From NCBI RefSeq assembly GCF_029691405.1, contig NZ_CP121467.1, forward strand, positions 248,001-312,000: 64,000 bases of DNA, written 5' to 3'. Source of the stretch: Streptococcus sp. D7B5 (lineage in GTDB: Bacteria; Bacillota; Bacilli; Lactobacillales; Streptococcaceae). Position 1 is the first letter of the stretch; every line of letters starts with the position of its first letter. A program made the position numbers and the translations under genes. Of this stretch, positions 36,907 through 43,664 are shown piece by piece. The notes under the pieces are model-generated. The model saw only the letters and a program-made list of their open reading frames with translations. It was not told the origin of the DNA and did no database searches.

Positions 36907-37476
36907 ATGGAATCAATATTTGTGAAATTTGCCCAGTATCCATCTATAGAAACGGAGCGTTTATTGCTCCGACCTGTAACCTTGGACGATGCAGAAGCTA
37001 TGTTTGAGTATGCCTCAGACAGAGAAAATACACGCTACACTTTTCCAACAAATCAAAGCCTAGAAGAGACCAAGAACAACATCTCTCAGTTATACTTGGC
37101 TAATCCCTTGGGACGGTGGGGAATTGAACTAAAAAGCACTGGTCAGTTTATCGGAACCATTGACTTGCACAAGATTGATCCTGTTCTTAAGAAGGCAGCT
37201 ATTGGTTACATTATCAACCAAAAGTATTGGAATCAAGGATTGACGACAGAAGCCAATCGTTCCGTGATTGAGCTGGCTTTTGAGAAGATTGGAATGAACA
37301 AGTTGACCGCTCTTCACGATAAAGACAATCCCGCATCAGGAAAGGTCATGGAGAAATCAGGTATGCGTTTTTCCCACGAAGAACCCTATGCCAAAATGGA
37401 TAATAAAGAACCAGGTCGAATTATCACAAGAGTTCATTATGTCTTGACTAAGGAAGACTATTTTGAAAATAAATAA
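36907..37476 (+). CDS. GNAT-family N-acetyltransferase (RimJ/RimL-like)
   Basis: A 189-residue acetyltransferase. It opens with IETERLLLRPVTLDDAEAMFEY, the standard start of the RimJ/RimL subgroup that acetylates N-termini of ribosomal proteins or small amines. The acetyl-CoA loop is less canonical than Q/RxxGxG/A, lying around NQKYWNQGLTTEANRSVI. The substrate is unknown. GGAGGGAAAAG precedes the ATG. It is a single-gene unit, closed by the terminator that abuts the comEA promoter. Confidence 0.88.
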   Translation: MESIFVKFAQYPSIETERLLLRPVTLDDAEAMFEYASDRENTRYTFPTNQSLEETKNNISQLYLANPLGRWGIELKSTGQFIGTIDLHKIDPVLKKAAIGYIINQKYWNQGLTTEANRSVIELAFEKIGMNKLTALHDKDNPASGKVMEKSGMRFSHEEPYAKMDNKEPGRIITRVHYVLTKEDYFENK

Positions 37477-37477
37477 G

Positions 37478-37507
37478 CAGTTGAAAAGATTTTTCAGCTG
37501 TTTTTTT
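37478..37507 (+). terminator. Terminator between the GNAT gene and comEA
   Basis: CAGTTGAAAA-GAT-TTTTCAGCTG followed by seven T. It insulates the com-box eight bases further on. Confidence 0.85.
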
Positions 37508-37515
37508 CTTTCACT

Positions 37516-37523
37516 TACGAATA
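37516..37523 (+). promoter_or_regulatory. com-box (SigX/ComX promoter) of comEA-comEC
   Basis: TACGAATA, the exact late-competence -10 box recognised by the alternative sigma factor ComX, 20 bases before ATG 37543 and preceded by a T-rich tract. It marks comEA-comEC as late competence genes. Confidence 0.9.
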
Positions 37524-37542
37524 ACTTAAGAGAGGAGAAAAT

Positions 37543-38193
37543 ATGGAAGTCATTATCGAAAAAATCAAAGAGTATAAAATCATTGTCATCTGTGCTGGTT
37601 TGGGTTTAGCCTTAGGCGGATTTTTCCTGTTAAAACCAACTTCACAAACATCTGTGAAAGAAACAAATTTGCAGGCTGAAGTCGCAGCTGTTTCAAAGGA
37701 TTCATCGTCTGAAAAAGAAGTGAACAAGGAAGAGAAGGAAGAATCTCCTGAACAAGATCTGATAACAGTAGATGTCAAAGGTGCTGTTAAATCGCCAGGG
37801 ATTTATGACTTGCCAGTAGGTAGTCGTGTCAATGATGCTGTTCAAAAGGCGGGTGGCTTGACAGAGCAAGCAGACAGCAAATCGCTCAATCTAGCTCAGA
37901 AAGTTAGTGATGAAGCTCTGGTTTACGTTCCAACTAAGGGAGAAGAAGTAGCTAGTCAACAGACTGCTTCTGGGACGGCCTCTTCGACGAGCAAGGAAAA
38001 GAAGGTCAATCTCAACAAGGCCAGTCTGGAAGAACTCAAGCAGGTCAAAGGACTTGGTGGCAAACGAGCCCAGGATATTATCGACCATCGTGAGGCAAAT
38101 GGCAAATTCAAGTCGGTAGATGAATTAAAGAAAGTCTCTGGCATTGGCGCAAAGACCATAGAAAAGCTAAAAGATTATGTCACAGTGGATTAA
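37543..38193 (+). CDS. comEA: Competence protein ComEA, DNA-uptake receptor
   Basis: A 216-residue membrane-anchored DNA-binding protein: one N-terminal membrane helix (about 12-30, IIVICAGLGLALGGFFLL), a Ser/Glu-rich linker, a SLBB domain (about 78-130, DVKGAVKSPGIYDLPVGSRV) and a C-terminal helix-hairpin-helix pair (about 150-214, VNLNKASLEELKQVKGLGGKRAQDII). It binds incoming DNA outside the membrane and hands it to ComEC. It overlaps comEC by 17 bases. Length and domain order are normal. Confidence 0.96.
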   Translation: MEVIIEKIKEYKIIVICAGLGLALGGFFLLKPTSQTSVKETNLQAEVAAVSKDSSSEKEVNKEEKEESPEQDLITVDVKGAVKSPGIYDLPVGSRVNDAVQKAGGLTEQADSKSLNLAQKVSDEALVYVPTKGEEVASQQTASGTASSTSKEKKVNLNKASLEELKQVKGLGGKRAQDIIDHREANGKFKSVDELKKVSGIGAKTIEKLKDYVTVD

Positions 38194-40417
38194 GAATTTC
38201 CCTATCCCCCTAATCTATCTGAGCTTTCTGTTGCTCTGGCTTTACTATGCCATTTTAGGAGCGTCCTATCTCGCACTGCTAGGTTTTGTTTTTTTGCTCG
38301 TCTGTCTCTTTTTCCAATTTCCTTGGAAACCGGCTGGAAAAGTTCTAGCGATTTGTGGAGTTTTTGGATTTTGGTTTCTGTTTCAAAACTGGCAACAGAC
38401 ACAAGTGAGTCAAGACTTGGTTGGCTATGTTGAAAAGGTGAGGATTTCACCAGATACCATCAAAGTCAATGGGGATAGTCTGTCCTTTCGGGGCAAGGCT
38501 GAGGGTCACACCTTCCAAGTTTACTATAAACTCCAGTCCGAGGAAGAGAAAGAGCTCTTTCAGACCTTAACAGACCTTCATGAGATTGAACTAGAAGGAA
38601 AACTTTCGGAACCCGAAGGGCAGAGGAATTTTGGTGGCTTTAACTACCAAGCCTATCTGAAGACTCAAGGAATTTACCAAACTTTGACTATCAAGAGTAT
38701 CCAGTCAATGAAACAGGTTAGCAGTTGGGATATAGGAGAAAATCTGTCTAGTTTACGTCGAAAGGCTGTAGTTTGGATCAAGATGCACTTTCCAGATCCT
38801 ATGCGCAACTATATGACAGGTCTTCTTTTAGGACATTTGGACACGGACTTTGAGGAGATGAATGAGCTTTATTCCAGTCTTGGAATTATCCATCTCTTTG
38901 CCTTGTCTGGTATGCAGGTGGGCTTCTTTATGGATGCCTTTAAGAAACTCCTCTTACGATTGGGCTTGACTCAAGAAAAGTTGAAGTGGCTAACCTATCC
39001 CTTTTCCCTTATCTATGCAGGTCTGACAGGATTTTCAGCTTCGGTCATTCGTAGTCTCTTACAAAAGTTACTAGCCCAACATGGTGTTAAGGGCTTGGAC
39101 AATTTTGCCTTAACAGTCCTTGTCCTCTTTATCATCATGCCCAACTTTTTCCTAACAGCAGGAGGAGTCTTGTCTTGCGCTTATGCTTTTATCTTGACCA
39201 TGACAAGCAAAGAAGGGGAGGGACTCAAGGCTGTTGCCAGAGAAAGTCTGGTCATTTCTTTGGGAATATTACCCATTCTATCCTTTTATTTTGCAGAATT
39301 TCAGCCTTGGTCTATTCTTTTGACCTTTGTCTTTTCCTTTCTGTTTGATGTGGTCTTCTTACCGCTTTTGTCCATCTTATTCATCCTGTCTTTTGTTTAC
39401 CCAGTCACTCAGTTTAACCTTGTCTTTGAGTGGTTGGAGAACATCATTCGCTTGGTATCGCAGCTGGCAAGCAGGCCTCTGGTCTTTGGTCAACCCAACG
39501 CATGGCTGTTGATTCTACTGTTAGTTTCATTAGCCTTGGTCTATGACATGAGGAAAAACATCAAAAGACTAGCAGGATTCAGTCTCTTTATTGTGGGGCT
39601 CTTTTTCCTGACCAAGCATCCACTTGAAAATGAAATTACCATGCTGGATGTAGGGCAAGGGGAGAGTATTTTCCTACGGGATGTGACTGGTAAAACCATT
39701 CTCATAGATGTTGGTGGTAAGGTAGAAGCTAGTAAGAAAATCGAGGACTGGCAAGAAAAGGCGACAACCAGCAATGCCCAGAGAACCTTGATTCCCTATC
39801 TTAAAAGTCGAGGAGTAGACAAGATTGACCAGCTGATTTTGACAAATACAGATAAGGAGCATATTGGAGATTTGCTGGAGGTGACCAAGGCTTTCCATAT
39901 CGGGGAGATTTTAGTATCAAAAGGAAGTTTGACACAGAAGGAATTTGTGGCAGAACTAGAAGCAAGCCAAACCAAGGTACGCAGTGTGACAGTAGGAGAT
40001 AACTTGCTAATTTTTGGAAGTCAGTTAGAAGTCCTATCTTCAAGGAAAATTGGAGATGGGGATCGTGATGCTTCCCTGGTTCTTTATGGAAAACTCTTGG
40101 ATAAGCACTTTCTCTTCACAGGAAATTTGAAAGAGAAGGGAGAGAAGGACTTGCTGAAGCATTATCCTGACCTAGAGGTGGATGTCTTGAAAGCGGGCCA
40201 ACATGGTGCTAAAACCTCATCCAATCCAGTTTTCCTCGAAAAACTCAAACCAGAGATTACTCTCATTTCAGTTGGAAAAAACAATCATACGAAATTTCCC
40301 CATCAGGAAACCTTGACACGACTGGAAAGTATCAAGAGTAAGATTTACCGAACTGACCAGCAAGGGGCTATCCGCTTTAAAGGATGGAATAGTTGGAGAA
40401 TTGAAACGGTTCGATAA
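38177..40417 (+). CDS. comEC: Competence protein ComEC, DNA channel
   Basis: A 746-residue polytopic membrane protein. An N-terminal hydrophobic region and DUF4131/OB-like domain (1-190) are followed by the Competence domain (about 200-480, with SLGIIHLFALSGMQVGFF) and a metallo-beta-lactamase-like domain (about 495-746, MLDVGQGESIFL, ILTNTDKEHIGDL and GQHGAKTSSNP). It forms the channel for single-stranded DNA during transformation. The start lies within comEA, so translation is coupled. It appears intact. Confidence 0.96.
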   Translation: MSQWIKNFPIPLIYLSFLLLWLYYAILGASYLALLGFVFLLVCLFFQFPWKPAGKVLAICGVFGFWFLFQNWQQTQVSQDLVGYVEKVRISPDTIKVNGDSLSFRGKAEGHTFQVYYKLQSEEEKELFQTLTDLHEIELEGKLSEPEGQRNFGGFNYQAYLKTQGIYQTLTIKSIQSMKQVSSWDIGENLSSLRRKAVVWIKMHFPDPMRNYMTGLLLGHLDTDFEEMNELYSSLGIIHLFALSGMQVGFFMDAFKKLLLRLGLTQEKLKWLTYPFSLIYAGLTGFSASVIRSLLQKLLAQHGVKGLDNFALTVLVLFIIMPNFFLTAGGVLSCAYAFILTMTSKEGEGLKAVARESLVISLGILPILSFYFAEFQPWSILLTFVFSFLFDVVFLPLLSILFILSFVYPVTQFNLVFEWLENIIRLVSQLASRPLVFGQPNAWLLILLLVSLALVYDMRKNIKRLAGFSLFIVGLFFLTKHPLENEITMLDVGQGESIFLRDVTGKTILIDVGGKVEASKKIEDWQEKATTSNAQRTLIPYLKSRGVDKIDQLILTNTDKEHIGDLLEVTKAFHIGEILVSKGSLTQKEFVAELEASQTKVRSVTVGDNLLIFGSQLEVLSSRKIGDGDRDASLVLYGKLLDKHFLFTGNLKEKGEKDLLKHYPDLEVDVLKAGQHGAKTSSNPVFLEKLKPEITLISVGKNNHTKFPHQETLTRLESIKSKIYRTDQQGAIRFKGWNSWRIETVR

Positions 40418-40452
40418 AATAGACAAACTTTTCGAAAAATTGACTTTTTATC

Positions 40453-40481
40453 TTGACAAGGAATAGAAAACTTGGTATCAT
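40453..40481 (+). promoter_or_regulatory. Strong promoter of infC-rpmI-rplT
   Basis: TTGACA (40453-40458), 17-base spacer, TGG-TATCAT (40476-40481): consensus -35 plus extended -10. Confidence 0.85.
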
Positions 40482-40487
40482 ATAAAA

Positions 40488-40640
40488 GTTGAGAAAAGCA
40501 GAAGTGAGAGCTTCTCGCCTTGTGACATCAAGTTGCCTGGCCCTACGGATGAAAAGTTTCTAAGAAACGCTATCATAACGTGCGGGCTTGTATCATTACG
40601 AGTCCGCTATTGTTTTTCTCTAATAATAAAAAAGAGGTGA
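40488..40640 (+). ncRNA. L20 leader (infC operon autoregulatory leader)
   Basis: A structured leader of about 150 bases between promoter and infC: hairpin GAGAAAAGCAG...GCTTCTCGCC, a central GTTGCCTGGCCCTACGGATG stretch, and the later AACGTGCGGGCTTG...GAGTCCGC hairpin. Position and content agree with the Firmicutes L20 leader, in which L20 binds its own mRNA as a mimic of 23S rRNA and causes early termination. Boundaries are approximate. Confidence 0.75.
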
Positions 40641-40645
40641 AAACC

Positions 40646-41167
40646 ATAGCAAAGCAAGACTTATTCATCAATGATGAAATTCGTGTACGTGAAGTTCGCT
40701 TGATCGGTCTTGAGGGAGAACAGCTAGGCATCAAGCCACTCAGCGAAGCGCAAGCATTAGCTGATAGTGCAAATGTTGACTTAGTATTGATTCAACCCCA
40801 AGCAAAACCACCTGTTGCTAAAATTATGGACTACGGTAAGTTCAAATTTGAGTATCAGAAAAAGCAAAAAGAACAACGTAAAAAACAAAGTGTTGTTACT
40901 GTGAAAGAAGTTCGTCTGAGTCCAACTATTGACAAGGGTGACTTTGACACAAAACTTCGCAATGCACGCAAGTTCCTTGAAAAAGGAAATAAAGTTAAGG
41001 TATCCATTCGCTTTAAAGGGCGTATGATCACCCATAAAGAGATTGGTGCAAAAGTTTTAGCCGAGTTTGCTGAAGCAACACAAGATATTGCGATCATCGA
41101 ACAACGAGCTAAGATGGATGGACGCCAAATGTTCATGCAGTTGGCGCCAGTAACTGACAAAAAATAA
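40646..41167 (+). CDS. infC: Translation initiation factor IF-3, probably starting at ATA
   Basis: IF3 binds the 30S subunit and rejects wrong start codons. I place the start at ATA 40646: AAAGAGGTG ends six bases before it and the protein then begins (M)[17 protein letters not shown], aligning with the normal IF3 start (173 residues). Longer readings, for instance from TTG 40610 or from 40580, run into the leader RNA and lack a ribosome binding site. The two-domain structure with the linker (about residues 75-85, [15 protein letters not shown]) is intact. A non-AUG start fits the known AUU-based autoregulation of infC in other bacteria. First gene of infC-rpmI-rplT. Confidence 0.85.
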   Translation: MAKQDLFINDEIRVREVRLIGLEGEQLGIKPLSEAQALADSANVDLVLIQPQAKPPVAKIMDYGKFKFEYQKKQKEQRKKQSVVTVKEVRLSPTIDKGDFDTKLRNARKFLEKGNKVKVSIRFKGRMITHKEIGAKVLAEFAEATQDIAIIEQRAKMDGRQMFMQLAPVTDKK

Positions 41168-41199
41168 TTGTCAGAAAGTTAAATAAAGGAGAAAAAATC

Positions 41200-41400
41200 A
41201 TGCCAAAACAAAAAACACACCGCGCATCAGCTAAACGTTTCAAACGTACAGGTTCTGGTGGACTTAAACGTTTCCGTGCTTACACTTCTCACCGTTTCCA
41301 CGGAAAAACTAAGAAACAACGTCGTCATCTTCGTAAAGCATCTATGGTGCATTCAGGAGATTTCAAACGTATTAAAGCAATGCTTACTCGCTTGAAATAA
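41200..41400 (+). CDS. rpmI: 50S ribosomal protein L35
   Basis: A 66-residue basic protein that matches bL35: [24 protein letters not shown] at the start, [16 protein letters not shown] at the end. AAAGGAGAAAA precedes the ATG. Middle gene of the conserved infC-rpmI-rplT operon. Confidence 0.98.
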   Translation: MPKQKTHRASAKRFKRTGSGGLKRFRAYTSHRFHGKTKKQRRHLRKASMVHSGDFKRIKAMLTRLK

Positions 41401-41451
41401 TAGCCTAACAGTAAGTAAACAATTCTAGGAAATATTTGGAGGAAATAAAAC

Positions 41452-41811
41452 ATGGCACGTGTTAAAGGTGGCGTTGTATCACGCAAACGTCGTAAACGTA
41501 TTCTTAAATTAGCAAAAGGTTACTATGGAGCTAAACACATCTTGTTCCGTACTGCAAAAGAACAAGTAATGAACTCTTACTACTATGCATACCGTGACCG
41601 TCGTCAGAAAAAACGTGACTTCCGTAAATTGTGGATCACTCGTATCAATGCGGCAGCTCGTTTGAACGGACTTTCATACTCACAATTGATGCATGGTTTG
41701 AAATTGGCTGAAATCGAAGTTAACCGTAAAATGCTTGCTGACTTGGCTGTTAACGATGCAGCAGCTTTCACAGCACTTGCAGATGCAGCTAAAGCAAAAC
41801 TTGGTAAATAA
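41452..41811 (+). CDS. rplT: 50S ribosomal protein L20
   Basis: A 119-residue bL20: [29 protein letters not shown], then the globular domain with [19 protein letters not shown]. Besides its role in 50S assembly it is the repressor that binds the leader of this operon in Firmicutes. TTGGAGGAAAT precedes the ATG. Confidence 0.98.
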
Positions 41812-41819
41812 TGACAAAC

Positions 41820-41876
41820 TGTTTCATTCTTACTCTCGTGGTTTTTACCGCAAGAGTAGGGTGAAACTTTTTTATT
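41820..41876 (+). terminator. Terminator of infC-rpmI-rplT
   Basis: A 20-base stem (GTTTCATTCTTACTCTCGTGG with CCGCAAGAGTAGGGTGAAAC) followed by seven T. Confidence 0.9.
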
Positions 41877-41934
41877 TTCCTTAAACGATTTTCGATTTTA
41901 AAGAGTAAATGACAGATTTTTTCAAAGAAAATAG

Positions 41935-41960
41935 GATATTTCCTGTATAATAGGAATATC
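41935..41960. promoter_or_regulatory. Promoter with operator-like inverted repeat before the Hsp70-like gene
   Basis: GATATTTCCT and AGGAATATC form an imperfect inverted repeat whose centre is TATAAT (41946-41951), a likely -10. A protein binding this palindrome would block transcription. It is not the CIRCE element of HrcA-controlled heat-shock genes. Confidence 0.45.
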
Positions 41961-41986
41961 TAAAAAAGATTTGGAGTTACAAGAAA

Positions 41987-43651
41987 ATGATAGTAGGTAT
42001 TGATTTAGGAACGACTAATTCTTTAGTAGGGGTATACCAGGATGGCCAGGTCAAGCTGATTCCCAATGCTTTTGGTGAATATTTGACTCCTTCTGTTGTG
42101 GCTTTGGATGACAATGATGAAATCATAGTTGGAAAAATTGCCAAGGAACGTTTGGTGACCCATCCAGACAAGACGGTTTCACAGTTCAAGCGTTTTATGG
42201 GGACCAAGCATGAGTTGACACTAGGAAATCGAGCATATAAGGCTGAAGAATTGAGCTCTTTTATCATTCGAAAGTTGGTAGACGATGCAGAGACCTATCT
42301 TGGAGAAAAGGTCGAGGAAGTGATTGTCAGTGTTCCAGCCTATTTCAATGATGCTCAACGCTATGCGACCAAACTAGCAGGGAAATTTGCAGGCGTTCAG
42401 ATTGATCGGATTATCAATGAACCTTCCGCAGCGGCTCTTGCTAAAAGATCTATGGTAAACCAAGAAGATCAATCTTTTATTGTAGTCGATTTTGGTGGGG
42501 GTACGCTAGATATCTCAGTTGTTGAGTTGTTTGATAATATTGTTGAAATCGTGTCGATTGCAGGGGACAATCGTTTGGGAGGAGAGGATTTTACTGCAGC
42601 AATTGCTGAGGAATTTTTAGTCTCCAATAAATTAACCAAGGATACGATTTCCCGTGAATTTTATGGCAAAATTCTGGTACAGGCTGAAAAGACTAAACTA
42701 GAACTCAATGAGAAAGAAGAAGTGAAGATGACAGTTCTGGACCAAGAACAGGAATACACTTTAGACTTGAGCTACCAGCGTTTTTATGAGCTTTGTCAAC
42801 CTCTGCTAGCCCGTGTTAAGGCCGTTTTGGACCGTGCCTTGATGGATGCACGCTATAGCTATGTATCATCAGATAACTTTGTTCTTGTTGGGGGGACTTC
42901 GAAACTCCGCTTGGTTCAGGACTTTTTATCCTACTGTATCAATCAAGTGGTGCAGGTTTCGGATGATCCTGATCGGATGATTGCGAGAGGTTGTGCCCTT
43001 CTAGCAGGAATCAAAGAACGCCAGGGTGAGATTCGAGATTTGTTGCTGTCTGATATTTGTCCTTTTACACTGGGGATTGAGATAGTTGGAGACCGTTTTT
43101 CACCGATTATTGAGCGAAATTCTACCCTACCTGCTTCACGCATTGAGCAGTACTACACGGCTGAATTGGGACAGAGCCAAGTCAAGATAAAGGTCTATCA
43201 AGGTGAGATGATGAAGGCATCACAAAACCTGTTTCTAGGAGAATTAGAAGTTCCCGTCCCTGTTAATACTAGAGAAAATGAAAGTTTCACAGTTCGTTTT
43301 ACCTATGATTTAAATGGGATTTTGGATGTCGAAGTGAAAATTGATTCAACACAGGAAGTCTTTAGTCATGTTATTCTCCAAGATAGTGTTACTCTGACAG
43401 AAAAGGAAATCAAGGCTAAGCAAGCAGAGTTGACTCGCTATAAGATTAATGCTCAAGAAACAGAGGTTTATCGTTTCTTGATTGAAAAAGCGAATCGCGT
43501 GTACAGTATGCTCTTGGGGAGAAGAAGAGATGAGCTAATGGCTGAAACTAGACGATTTGAAGAAGAGGTCAGTCAAGCATCTGTGTATCATTTGCCAAAA
43601 CTTTATCAATCATTTTCAAACTATTTAGACTTCCTAGAGCGAGGACTGTAA
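41987..43651 (+). CDS. HscC-type Hsp70 chaperone
   Basis: A 554-residue Hsp70, clearly shorter than DnaK (about 607 in streptococci) and close to E. coli HscC in length. The ATPase domain (1-370) is complete: phosphate-1 GIDLGTTNSLVGVY, the INEPSAAALAK stretch, phosphate-2 VVDFGGGTLDISVVEL and adenosine motif LVGGTSKLRLVQ. The interdomain linker region is ICPFTLGIEI rather than the DVTPLSLGIE of DnaK. The substrate-binding beta domain is followed by a shortened helical lid and no acidic DnaK-type tail. ATG 41987; the ribosome binding site is weak (TTGGAG). It is a second Hsp70 besides DnaK, and 13 bases later comes a membrane J-domain protein, its probable partner. Confidence 0.88.
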   Translation: MIVGIDLGTTNSLVGVYQDGQVKLIPNAFGEYLTPSVVALDDNDEIIVGKIAKERLVTHPDKTVSQFKRFMGTKHELTLGNRAYKAEELSSFIIRKLVDDAETYLGEKVEEVIVSVPAYFNDAQRYATKLAGKFAGVQIDRIINEPSAAALAKRSMVNQEDQSFIVVDFGGGTLDISVVELFDNIVEIVSIAGDNRLGGEDFTAAIAEEFLVSNKLTKDTISREFYGKILVQAEKTKLELNEKEEVKMTVLDQEQEYTLDLSYQRFYELCQPLLARVKAVLDRALMDARYSYVSSDNFVLVGGTSKLRLVQDFLSYCINQVVQVSDDPDRMIARGCALLAGIKERQGEIRDLLLSDICPFTLGIEIVGDRFSPIIERNSTLPASRIEQYYTAELGQSQVKIKVYQGEMMKASQNLFLGELEVPVPVNTRENESFTVRFTYDLNGILDVEVKIDSTQEVFSHVILQDSVTLTEKEIKAKQAELTRYKINAQETEVYRFLIEKANRVYSMLLGRRRDELMAETRRFEEEVSQASVYHLPKLYQSFSNYLDFLERGL

Positions 43652-43664
43652 AAGAGGAGACCTT

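Noticed and set aside
41880..41986. Search for a CIRCE heat-shock operator before the Hsp70-like gene
   Set aside because: The TTAGCACTC-N9-GAGTGCTAA sequence is absent; the palindrome present is different.
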